NCBI GenBank assembly: GCA_030584085.1 | Contig: CP129490.1 | Coordinates: forward strand, 1,335,511-1,399,510 | Direction of reading: 5' to 3' | From: Melioribacteraceae bacterium | GTDB lineage: Bacteria; Bacteroidota; Ignavibacteria; Ignavibacteriales; Melioribacteraceae | Length of the DNA stretch: 64,000 bases | Shown here: positions 46,979 through 55,558 of the stretch, piece after piece | Layout of the letters: every line of letters starts with the position of its first letter | How positions within the stretch are numbered: the first letter of the stretch is position 1 | Made by a program: the position numbers and the translations under genes | The notes under the pieces: generated by a model | The model's database searches: none | Told to the model about the DNA's origin: nothing | Seen by the model: only the letters and a program-made list of their open reading frames with translations

Positions 46979-47821
46979 ATGAAAAAAATAACAAATATAA
47001 TTTTCCTTTTAATTATTTCCTTAACCACCTTGGGTTGTTCAAAAGATGAATCAAATCCAACCGAAACACCAAAGGACGACAATGATCTTCCCGGTTATAC
47101 TTTAGTATGGAATGATGAATTTGAAGGTTCAGCTATCGATAATAATAAATGGGGACATGAAGTCAACGCTAGGGGTGGTGGAAATAATGAACTGCAATAT
47201 TATACAGATAGACCGGAAAACTCTTTTGTTCAAGACGGTTACTTGCACATTGTAGCTCATCAAGAAGAATATACAGGCGATGAAGGAACTCGCTATTATA
47301 CTTCTGCTAGAATGAGAACGATGAACAAAGGTGATTGGACTTATGCAAGAATTGAAGTAAAAGCTAAAATTCCATACGGACAAGGCATGTGGCCTGCAAT
47401 ATGGATGCTTCCAACGGATTGGAGTTATGGCGGTTGGCCTTCAAGCGGTGAAATTGATATTATGGAACATGTTAATTCCGGTTCGGAAATTCATGGTTCC
47501 GTTCATACCGAAGCTTATAACCATAGAATCGGTACTCAAAAAACCGGACAAATAACTATCCCAGATGCCGATGATAATTTCCACGTCTACGCAATTGAAT
47601 GGTCGGAAGATAAAATCGATTTTATGGTTGACGGACAAGTTTATTTCACTTTCAACAATGATAAAAAAGGTGATTATAAAACTTGGCCATTTGATAAAAG
47701 ATTTCACTTGTTATTAAATGTTGCGGTAGGTGGAGATTGGCCGGGTAATCCAACACCTCAGACACTTTTCCCAAAAGAGATGGTTGTTGATTACGTTCGT
47801 GTTTATAATAAAGACGAATAG
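46979..47821 (+). CDS. GH16 laminarinase (endo-1,3-beta-glucanase) lipoprotein
   Basis: 280 residues. Lipoprotein signal with TTLGC (Cys20), then a DESNPTE linker. Standard, non-permuted GH16: YTLVWNDEFEGSAIDNNKW, NNELQYYTDR, YTSARMRT, GMWPAIWMLP and the catalytic GEIDIMEHV with Glu158, Asp160 and Glu163 (the E-x-D-x-x-E form of bacterial beta-1,3-glucanases). FHVYAIEWSEDKIDFMVDG and VGGDWPGNPT follow. It likely cuts laminarin-type beta-1,3-glucan at the cell surface. It starts 4 bp after the symporter gene and is closed by a strong terminator, so it is the last gene of its operon. Confidence 0.95.
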   Translation: MKKITNIIFLLIISLTTLGCSKDESNPTETPKDDNDLPGYTLVWNDEFEGSAIDNNKWGHEVNARGGGNNELQYYTDRPENSFVQDGYLHIVAHQEEYTGDEGTRYYTSARMRTMNKGDWTYARIEVKAKIPYGQGMWPAIWMLPTDWSYGGWPSSGEIDIMEHVNSGSEIHGSVHTEAYNHRIGTQKTGQITIPDADDNFHVYAIEWSEDKIDFMVDGQVYFTFNNDKKGDYKTWPFDKRFHLLLNVAVGGDWPGNPTPQTLFPKEMVVDYVRVYNKDE

Positions 47822-47856
47822 CAGATTTCGTTATGTGTTACTGAAATATTGATATT

Positions 47857-47892
47857 GGGATTGATGGGTTTTTTCCCTCAATCCCTTTTTTT
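47857..47892 (+). terminator. Intrinsic terminator after GH16 laminarinase
   Basis: GGGATTGA and GGG (47857-47868, one unpaired T) pair with CCC and TCAATCCC (47875-47885), with a six-T loop, followed by seven T. This is a textbook rho-independent terminator. It closes the 34383-47821 operon. Confidence 0.92.
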
Positions 47893-47903
47893 ATAGAATT
47901 ATT

Positions 47904-49058
47904 ATGAACTCTTCGATTTACACTTCAACAAATAGAATTATTTTAGTCGATTCATTGCGTGGATTTGCTTTGATGGGATTGTTCATGGTCCATATGGTGG
48001 AGTACTTCGAGTTGTATTGGTACAAACCGGAAGAAAGTATTTTCAATGATATCTCGTTTTTCCTCTTCGGCGGAAAAGCGTTTGCCGTCTTCGCGCTTCT
48101 TTTTGGATTAAGCTTTTTTATCATACTTGATAATCAATCCGAAAGGGGAATCGATTTTCGAAAGAGATTTGCGTGGAGATTACTCTTGCTGCTCTTCTTA
48201 GGATTTCTGCACGGATTGATTTACGGCGGAGATATTTTACAGTTATTAGCTTTAACCGGATTTTTACTCCTTCCCATTTTCAAAGCAAAGAATTATTTCT
48301 TATTAACTTTAGCTGCTGTGTTTCTGTTTCAAATTCCGGCAATCCTTCATATAGTATTTTTCAATATTTCAGAACCTCCGGTACACTGGGCTTTGTTTGG
48401 TCCCGTACTTCAAACATACGCGGAAGGTAGTTTTACGGATTTGCTCAAAACAACTTTGTGGAATTCTCAATTAGCAAAATGGTCATTCATGTTTGAGAGC
48501 GGACGACTATCGACAATAATCGGAATGTCAATACTCGGATTTTGGTTAGGCAGAATTCAGTTCTTCAAAAATATTAAGGATAACTTAAGAAGTATAAAAA
48601 TTCTTTTCGGAAACTTTCTTCTTTTAACAATATTATTGATGACACAAAAAAACTTTATCAATCAATTTATTAATCCAACTGAAAATTGGTTTATATCAAC
48701 TGTTATCGGTAACTATATAAACCTTTCATTTATTATAGCCGGAGTATCCGGATTCGTTTTACTTTATCAATTAAATTATTTTGGAAAATTCTTAAGCTTG
48801 CTGGCACCTTGCGGAAGAATGAGTCTAACGATTTATGTTTCTCAATCACTTTTTTTCGTTCCTTTCTTTTATGGTTTCGGTTTTGGTGCTTATGATTTTA
48901 TCGGGCAGACAGCCAGTTTCTTTTTGGGAATTTTATTTTGGATAATACAAGTCGCTCTTGCTCATTATTGGATTCAAAAGTATCACTTCGGTCCACTTGA
49001 ATGGGTTTGGAGATCGGCAACTTATCTTCGAAGAGATATTGCCTTCAAAAAAGCTTGA
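47904..49058 (+). CDS. DUF418 family membrane protein (YeiB-like)
   Basis: 384 residues, about 8-10 membrane helices. The start (RIILVDSLRGFALMGLFMVHM), the middle (FGGKAFAVFALLFGLSF, WRLLLLLFLGFLHGLIYGGDIL), and the end (GPLEWVWRSATY) are hallmarks of the DUF418/YeiB family, which is related to membrane acyltransferases of the OpgC type. Its biochemical activity is not known. It heads a unit with two GH5 genes (17 and 11 bp spacings), so a link to glucan handling, perhaps acylation or transfer, is possible. No ribosome-binding site was recognised. Confidence 0.85.
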   Translation: MNSSIYTSTNRIILVDSLRGFALMGLFMVHMVEYFELYWYKPEESIFNDISFFLFGGKAFAVFALLFGLSFFIILDNQSERGIDFRKRFAWRLLLLLFLGFLHGLIYGGDILQLLALTGFLLLPIFKAKNYFLLTLAAVFLFQIPAILHIVFFNISEPPVHWALFGPVLQTYAEGSFTDLLKTTLWNSQLAKWSFMFESGRLSTIIGMSILGFWLGRIQFFKNIKDNLRSIKILFGNFLLLTILLMTQKNFINQFINPTENWFISTVIGNYINLSFIIAGVSGFVLLYQLNYFGKFLSLLAPCGRMSLTIYVSQSLFFVPFFYGFGFGAYDFIGQTASFFLGILFWIIQVALAHYWIQKYHFGPLEWVWRSATYLRRDIAFKKA

Positions 49059-49075
49059 CAAACAAAGAGGAAAAA

Positions 49076-50101
49076 TTGAAAAAAATAACCAGATTATTAA
49101 TTGTGTTGCTAATATTTCCTTTCATTGTATCTTGTAAAAATCAGGATGAAAATCCAACCGAACCAATTCAAGAGGCACAAACAGTAGTTGAACTTTTCGG
49201 ACAGCTTCAAGTGAACGGAAAAAATATCGTTGATAAAAATGGTAATATTGTCGCACTCAGAGGAATGAGTTTGTTCTGGAGCCAGTGGGGAGCAAATTAT
49301 TATAATAGGGAAACTATTAAATGGCTTCGTGATGATTGGAAATGCACGGTCATACGTGCTGCTATGGGAGTTGAGAACGGCGGTTATCTCGATAATCCCG
49401 AAGCAGAATATCAAAAAGTAAAAACCGCAATTGATGCCTGCATCGAACTTGGTATCTATGTGATTATCGATTGGCATGATCATCACGCTGAAGATCATCT
49501 GCAAGAAGCCAAAACATTTTTTAATCGTGTATCATCCGAATACGGAAATTATCCCAATATTATTTATGAAATTTATAACGAACCTTTAAATGTATCTTGG
49601 AATGACGTTCTCAAACCATATTCGCAAGAAGTAATTAATGTGATTCGAGCAAATGATTCCGATAATATAATTGTTGCCGGTACTCGTAACTGGTCGCAGG
49701 ATGTTCAAGATGTAATTGGAAATGAGATTGAAGGAAATAACATTGCTTACTCGTTACACTTTTATTCGAGCACACACAAGCAGGAGTTGAGAAATAAAGC
49801 TATTCAAGCAATAAATGCCGGCATTCCTTTGTTTGTTACCGAATGGGGAATGAGTGAGGCGAATGGAAGCGGAATTATTGATAACGTTAGTCTAAATGAA
49901 TGGGCTGATTTTATGGAGGTCAACAATTTGAGCTGGTGTAACTGGTCGATTGTAAACAAAGATGAAACTTCCGCTGCACTTCTTCCGACAACAGTGAAAA
50001 TATCGGGTTGGTCTGTTAGTGAACTATCTCAATCCGGGAAAATTATTCGCGACTATCTCATTCAAATGAATTCTCCGATTTTCGAAGAACTTGATAAATA
50101 G
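49076..50101 (+). CDS. GH5 (subfamily 2-like) endoglucanase, lipoprotein
   Basis: 341 residues from TTG 49076, chosen because AGAGG sits 5 bases upstream and the product then starts with a lipoprotein signal (RLLIVLLIFPFIVSC, Cys20). The longer ATG frame from 49001 overlaps the previous gene and buries this signal. GH5_2-like motifs: VNGKNIVDKNGNIVALRGMS, VIIDWHDHHA, acid/base Glu169 in YEIYNEP, HFYSSTHKQELR, nucleophile Glu256 in LFVTEWG, and WCNWSIVNKDE. It cuts beta-1,4-glucan at the cell surface. It is 11 bp before another GH5. Confidence 0.93.
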   Translation: MKKITRLLIVLLIFPFIVSCKNQDENPTEPIQEAQTVVELFGQLQVNGKNIVDKNGNIVALRGMSLFWSQWGANYYNRETIKWLRDDWKCTVIRAAMGVENGGYLDNPEAEYQKVKTAIDACIELGIYVIIDWHDHHAEDHLQEAKTFFNRVSSEYGNYPNIIYEIYNEPLNVSWNDVLKPYSQEVINVIRANDSDNIIVAGTRNWSQDVQDVIGNEIEGNNIAYSLHFYSSTHKQELRNKAIQAINAGIPLFVTEWGMSEANGSGIIDNVSLNEWADFMEVNNLSWCNWSIVNKDETSAALLPTTVKISGWSVSELSQSGKIIRDYLIQMNSPIFEELDK

Positions 50102-50112
50102 GAAATTTCTTA

Positions 50113-52062
50113 ATGAAAAAACTACTGTATCTTCTTGTCATTATAATTTTACAGCAATCATTTTTATCTCAAATAACTCCATTCAACAAAGGGGTTAATC
50201 TTACCGGGTGGTTTCAAGTTAATAGTCCGACCGAAATTCATTTCACAAAATATACAAAACAAGATTTCGAGAATATTAAAAGTCTCGGTGCGGATGTAAT
50301 AAGATTGCCGATTAATTTACACAGCATGACACTCGGTTCACCAAATTATGAACTAGATCCGTTATTCCTGAAATTTCTTGATCAAGCAATCGATTGGGCG
50401 GAAGAATTAGAATTACATCTAATTTTAGATAATCACACATTCGATCCCGCAACTTCAACCGACCCCAACATTGGTGATATCTTAATCCCGGTCTGGCAGA
50501 ACATGGCTGAGCACTTTAAGAATAGGTCTAATTTAATTTATTATGAAATACTTAATGAACCGCACGGAATAGCTGATAATACTTGGAATACAATTCAACA
50601 ATCTGTAATAACCGCAATAAGAGAAATTGATTCTGTTCATACAATAATTGTTGGTCCGGCTGGATGGAACAGTTATAACAATCTCAAATACATGCCTGTT
50701 TACGAAGACGATAATTTAATTTATACATTTCATTTTTACGATCCGTTTTTATTTACGCATCAAGGTGCAAGTTGGACCGATCCTTCATTAGTTTCATTAA
50801 GCGGAATGCCGTTCCCTTACAATGCTGCAAATATGCCTCAACTTCCTAATGACTTGGTTGGTACTTGGGTTGAAGGTGCATTCAATAACTATAATAACGA
50901 TGGTACGATTGGCAAAGTTAGGGAGATGTTGGATATTGCGATTGATTTCAAGACTGAAAGAAATGTCCCGATCTTCTGCGGTGAGTTTGGTGTTTACATC
51001 CCGAACTCAAATAATACCGATCGAGTACTTTGGTATAATGTTGTAAGAAATTACCTGGAGTTAAACGGTATTGCGTGGACAACTTGGGATTATCATGGTG
51101 GATTCGGGTTGTTCAAACAAAATGGTTACGGTCTTTTTGAACATGATTTGAATACAAATTTATTAGCTGCATTGGGATTTAATGTCCCTCCTCAATCCGA
51201 ATTTGAATTAAAACCCGATTCAGCAGGCTTCGGAATTTATACCGATTACATCGAATCGAAAATTGTTTCATCGGGTTATACAAGTGGAGTATTAAATTTT
51301 TATAATGTTGATTCGTACACAGGAGATTATTGTATATCATGGTCAAATCCCTCACAATATAATTCAATCGGTTTTAAGTTTATGCCGATTAAGGATTTTA
51401 GTTACTTAAGTCATAATAACTACTTCATTAGCTTTTGGATCAAGGGCAGCAACCCACTTTCAAAATTTGAAATTAGATTCCTTGATACAAAAGAAAACGA
51501 GGAAGACCATCCATGGCGAATGAGTTATACAGTTGATCACAGTGTTGTCGATTTTGATAATCAATGGCAGTATGTGGAAATTCCATTATCATCTTTTAAT
51601 GAGACTGGTTCTTGGGATGATGCCTGGTATAATCCTCAAGGACTTTTTAATTGGAGTGCAGTTGAAATTTTTGAAATCGTGGACGAATTTGGAATGCTAT
51701 CAAACTCACAATTATGGTTTGATGAAATAAAAATTTACGATCCCAATTCAACAAATGTTGAAGAAGAAAATTTAGCTTCGGAATTTCATTTGTATCAGAA
51801 TTATCCCAATCCGTTTAATCCAACAACTGCAATTAAGTTTACAATTCCAAACGTAGGGACAAGTCGCGACTTGTCCCTACAGACAAAATTAATTGTATAT
51901 GATATACTCGGTAGAGAAGTCGCAACTCTTGTAAATAAAGAACTTCATCCGGGTAATCATGAAGTTAAGTTTAATGCAAGTAATCTTTCAAGTGGTGTTT
52001 ATTTCTATAAACTGCAAGCAGCTGATCTTATAAAGACACGAAAATTACTTTTGATGAAATAA
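50113..52062 (+). CDS. Secreted GH5 glucanase with CBM11-like module and T9SS sorting domain
   Basis: 649 residues with a signal peptide (LLVIIILQQSFLSQ). GH5 barrel to about 350: KGVNLTGWFQV, IRLPINLHS, LHLILDNHTFDP, acid/base Glu149 in EILNEPHG, HFYDPFLFTHQGASW, nucleophile Glu291 in IFCGEFGVY, and WTTWDYHGGFGLF. A CBM11-like sandwich covers about 390-550. The sorting domain begins LYQNYPNPFNPTTAIKFTIP. Within this domain about nine residues (VGTSRDLSL) are encoded by a 28-bp perfect palindrome that related domains lack. The gene ends just before a hairpin terminator. Confidence 0.93.
   Translation: MKKLLYLLVIIILQQSFLSQITPFNKGVNLTGWFQVNSPTEIHFTKYTKQDFENIKSLGADVIRLPINLHSMTLGSPNYELDPLFLKFLDQAIDWAEELELHLILDNHTFDPATSTDPNIGDILIPVWQNMAEHFKNRSNLIYYEILNEPHGIADNTWNTIQQSVITAIREIDSVHTIIVGPAGWNSYNNLKYMPVYEDDNLIYTFHFYDPFLFTHQGASWTDPSLVSLSGMPFPYNAANMPQLPNDLVGTWVEGAFNNYNNDGTIGKVREMLDIAIDFKTERNVPIFCGEFGVYIPNSNNTDRVLWYNVVRNYLELNGIAWTTWDYHGGFGLFKQNGYGLFEHDLNTNLLAALGFNVPPQSEFELKPDSAGFGIYTDYIESKIVSSGYTSGVLNFYNVDSYTGDYCISWSNPSQYNSIGFKFMPIKDFSYLSHNNYFISFWIKGSNPLSKFEIRFLDTKENEEDHPWRMSYTVDHSVVDFDNQWQYVEIPLSSFNETGSWDDAWYNPQGLFNWSAVEIFEIVDEFGMLSNSQLWFDEIKIYDPNSTNVEEENLASEFHLYQNYPNPFNPTTAIKFTIPNVGTSRDLSLQTKLIVYDILGREVATLVNKELHPGNHEVKFNASNLSSGVYFYKLQAADLIKTRKLLLMK
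51853..51880 (+). repeat. 28-bp perfect palindrome inside a T9SS sorting domain, copy A
   Basis: Left arm GTAGGGACAAGTCG, right arm its exact reverse complement, no loop. It is inserted in frame within the sorting-domain coding region. Copy B at 56477 lies at the equivalent place in another gene. The ends GTAGGG/CCCTAC are shared; the cores differ. Confidence 0.9.
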
Positions 52063-52076
52063 GTCCATATGCAATC

Positions 52077-52190
52077 AATAAACCAAGTTTCTTAAAGAAA
52101 CTTGGTTTATTAAATTTAAGATTTGTTGACATAGCTCACCTAGTAATCTCTATAAAAAACTTTCCTATCGCATAAAAATGCTATTGAAAA
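52077..52190 (+). repeat. Intergenic block with perfect hairpin, copy 1
   Basis: It starts with AATAAACCAAGTTTCTT, one A, and the exact reverse complement (52077-52111), a 17-bp stem that probably ends the GH5 transcript. About 75 further bases (AAATTTAAGATTTGT, CTCTATAA, ATAAAAAT) resemble the block at 55280. The whole 306-bp gap 52063-52368 otherwise holds only the leader of the next gene. Confidence 0.75.
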
Positions 52191-52260
52191 AAAAGACGAA
52201 TTCTCTTATTATTAATTATTCTTGATTTAATTTCGAAAGGAGTAAATTAAAAAGTGATGC

Positions 52261-52334
52261 TTCTCGAGTATCTTTAATTTATAATAAATTAATTTTTATT
52301 CGAGAATGATAGAGTTTCAATGATTGGAAACTCT
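52261..52334 (+). promoter_or_regulatory. Structured 5' leader of the GLUG-repeat gene
   Basis: Nested and successive inverted repeats: TTCTCGA (52261) with TCGAGAA (52300), inner AATTTAT/ATAAATT (52276-52290), then AGAGTTTC (52311) with GAAACTCT (52327). They end 34 bases before the ATG. They could be a leader-RNA fold or protein-binding sites; no known riboswitch was recognised. Confidence 0.4.
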
Positions 52335-52368
52335 CCAAATATTTATAATTTCTTAAAAAGGATAAGTC

Positions 52369-55218
52369 ATGATAAAAGTTTCAAGCATATACTCAGTAGT
52401 ATTTTGTTTTCTTTTTGCCGGTACAACTTTACTTGCTCAAGGTATTGCACCGGTTGATACAGACAGCGACGGCAGACTTGAAATTGCAACAAAAGATAAT
52501 CTGCTTTACCTCTCTCAAAATCCTTCCGCGGATTGGAGTGCAGATTATGAACAAACTGCGGATATAATTTTTAATGACACAGATTTCCAATCCGGTGGTG
52601 ATTTTTACAATGGCGGTGCTGGATTCTCACCAATAGGTAATTCTTCTACCGGTTTTACAGGTACATACGATGGAAATGGATACAAGATAAGTAATCTATA
52701 TACCAATAGAGGAGCGACTGATTTTATTGGATTTTTCGGTCAAGCTGGTAATAATGCTGAGATAAATAACCTTGGCATTGTGGATGCGGAAATAAATGGT
52801 AGAAACTTTGTAGGTGGATTAGTTGGTTCGATTTCTAATTCAAATATTTCTTTAGCAAACTCCTACTTCTCCGGTTCCATAAATGCAACCGGCAGTGATG
52901 TTGGCGGTTTGATCGGATCATTAAGTAATGGATCATCGATCATTGAAAGATGTTTTTCAACAGGTTCGGTTGTAAGCACAGGTGTTAATGTGGGCGGGCT
53001 TATTGGTACTGTATCGGGAAGCAATATAGAAATAAAGAACAGTTATTCAACAGGTGTCGTTAGTGGTTCTGAGTATTGTGGCGGCATTGCAGGAGCACTG
53101 ATAGCATCCACAATTCAGAACTGTTTTTCCATAAGTCCTGTAAGCGGCAGTAGCAATATAGGCGGGTTTGTTGGATATAGATATTCAGCGAATCCAGGTA
53201 CAATTTCAAATTCGTTCTTTAATACAGATTCGACCGTATCCGGCGTCGGTAGCGGTCCATCAACCGGTGTTGAGGGAAGATCAACTGCCGAAATGACCGA
53301 TCCGTTAATTTATTTTTTTGGCGACTGGGATAATACTGTGTGGTATTGGGATAGTGATTTTAATAATGCTTATCCGGCTTTAGCTTGGCAAAATCCGTCC
53401 GGGACTCCTTTACAAGCAGATGTATTTTCAGGTGGTTCAGGTACATCTGAGGATCCATATCAAATTGCTTCAGCCGAGAACTTAAATATGGTTCGTTATG
53501 CATTAACTAAATATTATATACAAACAACTGATATTGATTTGAATGTCTCCCCATTTAATAGTGGAGCGGGATGGGAGCCAATAGGTGCAGATGCAAGTAG
53601 ATTTGCGGGGCAATATGATGGAAATGGTTACAAAATTTCTAATCTATTTATAGACCGTTCCGGCAGTGATAATGTGGGTTTATTCGGACTACTTGATGGA
53701 GCAACCGTAAAGAATGTAAATCTTGTGGATGTCAATATAACCGGCAAAGACTTTGTTGGAGCAATTGCAGGTCGAAATTTTGCGGTTATTCAACAATGTA
53801 ATTCAACCGGAAGTGTAAATGGAGCAAATTATGTAGGCGGTATTACGGGTCATAGTATGAATGGTTCAATTACCGGCTCAATCACAAGGTGCTATTCTCT
53901 CGCTAGTGTATCGGGAACAGCTCATGTTGGTGGTCTTATCGGACGATTATTTGAAGGTTCTATAGATCGATGTTATTCGGCAGGGGCTGTTGCGGGTTCA
54001 AGTAGTACAGGCGGACTAGTAGGTTCGCGCGGAGGTGGAACCACTTCATCGAATTATTGGAATACTGAAACAAGCGGACAAAACGCTTCGGCTTCTGGAA
54101 CAGAAAAAACTACTGATGATATGAGAGGCATAACCGCTTCAAACAGCATAACAGATTGGGGTTGGGATGCTTCAATTTGGGAAAGGATAGGGCATAATTA
54201 TCCGACTCTTAAAGTTATGCGTGAAGTTAATTTGGATAATATCGGCAACTCGGATTTTTCAACTTCAGATTTCAGAGATATTGGTTTTAAATCCGAGACC
54301 GGAACAATAACAGTTGATTTTGAATTCTACGCTTCAACAACGCCGCCGGACGCGCCGGATGGAAGCATATCAGTCGGTAAATATTGGGATGTAATGAGCT
54401 TAAGCGGCAACACTAAAATAAGACTCTATTATACTGCCGATGAAAAATCACAGTTTACCGGTACGCCAAAAATCTTTCATTACACCGGGGGACAGTGGGT
54501 AGAACTGCCTACCGAACCGGAAGTTGATATCGATGATCTAGGCACAGATTTTTATGTAGAAACAACAAATTACTATTCATCATTTTCACCGGTGACTGTT
54601 GGAGACGGCAATGCCCCTCTTCCTGTAGAGCTAACTTACTTTGAAGGGTACAATACTGAAGATGGAGTTGTGCTGAAATGGGAAACGGCGACGGAGGTAA
54701 ACAATTATGGGTTTCAAGTTCAAAGGATAAAGGATAAAGGACAAAGTGAGTGGGAAGATGTAGGTTTTGTGCAAGGTTACGGGACAACTAACTCACCAAA
54801 GCATTACGAATTTACGGATTCCGAATTACCGAATGCTGAATCTGTTGACTACAGACTTAAACAAATAGACAATGACGGCACGTTTGCTTATTCAAAAACA
54901 ATTACCGTAGATATCACAACAATTACAACTGTTGAAAATGAAGAAATTCCAAATGTTTATTCACTTGAGCAAAATTATCCTAATCCGTTTAATCCAACAA
55001 CAACCATTAAGTTTGGTTTACCGGAAAACGGTTTAGTTGATCTTCGTGTTTACAACATCTTGGGAGAAGAAATAGCAAGATTAATAAACAAAGAATTGCG
55101 AGCTGGATACCACGAAGTAAGTTTTGGCAGCAATAATCTCTCAAGCGGAATGTATATTTATAGAATATCTGTTGGTGATAAATTTAATTCTGTTAAGAAG
55201 ATGTTGATTATAAAGTGA
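52369..55218 (+). CDS. GLUG-repeat secreted protein with T9SS sorting domain
   Basis: 949 residues with a signal peptide (VVFCFLFAGTTLLAQ). Two arrays of GLUG-type repeats (about 95-320 and 420-590): recurring units such as YDGNGYKISNL, FVGGLVGSISNS, DVGGLIGSL and CFSTGSV. These form beta-solenoid-like, adhesin-type structures. About 745-850 is a Fn3-like pre-sorting module (PVELTYFEGYNTEDGVVLKW, NNYGFQVQRI) shared with the next gene. The sorting domain is LEQNYPNPFNPTTTIKFGLP. It is probably a surface adhesin or binding protein, with no enzyme motif seen. AAGGAT ribosome-binding site. Confidence 0.87.
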   Translation: MIKVSSIYSVVFCFLFAGTTLLAQGIAPVDTDSDGRLEIATKDNLLYLSQNPSADWSADYEQTADIIFNDTDFQSGGDFYNGGAGFSPIGNSSTGFTGTYDGNGYKISNLYTNRGATDFIGFFGQAGNNAEINNLGIVDAEINGRNFVGGLVGSISNSNISLANSYFSGSINATGSDVGGLIGSLSNGSSIIERCFSTGSVVSTGVNVGGLIGTVSGSNIEIKNSYSTGVVSGSEYCGGIAGALIASTIQNCFSISPVSGSSNIGGFVGYRYSANPGTISNSFFNTDSTVSGVGSGPSTGVEGRSTAEMTDPLIYFFGDWDNTVWYWDSDFNNAYPALAWQNPSGTPLQADVFSGGSGTSEDPYQIASAENLNMVRYALTKYYIQTTDIDLNVSPFNSGAGWEPIGADASRFAGQYDGNGYKISNLFIDRSGSDNVGLFGLLDGATVKNVNLVDVNITGKDFVGAIAGRNFAVIQQCNSTGSVNGANYVGGITGHSMNGSITGSITRCYSLASVSGTAHVGGLIGRLFEGSIDRCYSAGAVAGSSSTGGLVGSRGGGTTSSNYWNTETSGQNASASGTEKTTDDMRGITASNSITDWGWDASIWERIGHNYPTLKVMREVNLDNIGNSDFSTSDFRDIGFKSETGTITVDFEFYASTTPPDAPDGSISVGKYWDVMSLSGNTKIRLYYTADEKSQFTGTPKIFHYTGGQWVELPTEPEVDIDDLGTDFYVETTNYYSSFSPVTVGDGNAPLPVELTYFEGYNTEDGVVLKWETATEVNNYGFQVQRIKDKGQSEWEDVGFVQGYGTTNSPKHYEFTDSELPNAESVDYRLKQIDNDGTFAYSKTITVDITTITTVENEEIPNVYSLEQNYPNPFNPTTTIKFGLPENGLVDLRVYNILGEEIARLINKELRAGYHEVSFGSNNLSSGMYIYRISVGDKFNSVKKMLIIK
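54721..54745 (+). repeat. Short AAAGGATAAAGG-type tandem inside coding sequence
   Basis: AAAGGAT occurs twice, followed by AAAGGACAAAG. It encodes the loop RIKDKGQS between QV and EWE, where the paralogous module at 56170 has an unrelated sequence. It looks like a small repeat accepted in a surface loop. Confidence 0.5.
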
Positions 55219-55279
55219 TATTCATTTTATGTAAATTCTCAATTTGTCGTAATTGATGATCAAATGGCGTAAAAATGAC

Positions 55280-55395
55280 TAAACCAAGTTTCTTAAAGAA
55301 ACTTGGTTTATGAAATTTAAGATTTGTGACCACACCTCTCGGGGTACTCTCTATAATAAACATCAGCATCGAATAAAAATCTTATCACGAAGCGA
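55280..55395 (+). repeat. Intergenic block with perfect hairpin, copy 2
   Basis: TAAACCAAGTTTCTT, one A, and its exact reverse complement (55280-55310), then sequence similar to the 52077 block (AAATTTAAGATTTGT, CTCTATAA, AATAAAAAT). The stem can end the GLUG-gene transcript. The remaining part of the 340-bp gap (55219-55558) has no recognised gene; a half site TTATCAAAT near 55407 is probably chance. Confidence 0.72.
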
Positions 55396-55558
55396 TGACT
55401 TTGACTTATCAAATTAGTGTCTGTTCAATTTTTCGGAATAAGGGCAATAGACATCCATATCAAATTTTCCTTTAAGTGTTGACCAAAAGCCATAATTATG
55501 CTATTTTTTTAAAAACGATGTCAAGTCTGATTTAATAAGAGATAACTGCGGAGAAGAT

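Noticed and set aside
49001-49075. N-terminal extension of the GH5 lipoprotein from ATG 49001
   Set aside because: It overlaps the DUF418 gene and would hide the lipoprotein signal; TTG 49076 has a good ribosome-binding site.
52126-52156. TTGACA with TATAAA after the first hairpin block
   Set aside because: The spacer is 19 bp and the related block at 55280 does not keep the TTGACA, so I do not call a promoter.
55400-55420. Fourth copy of the TTATCA palindrome
   Set aside because: Only a half site (TTATCAAAT then TAGTG) is present.
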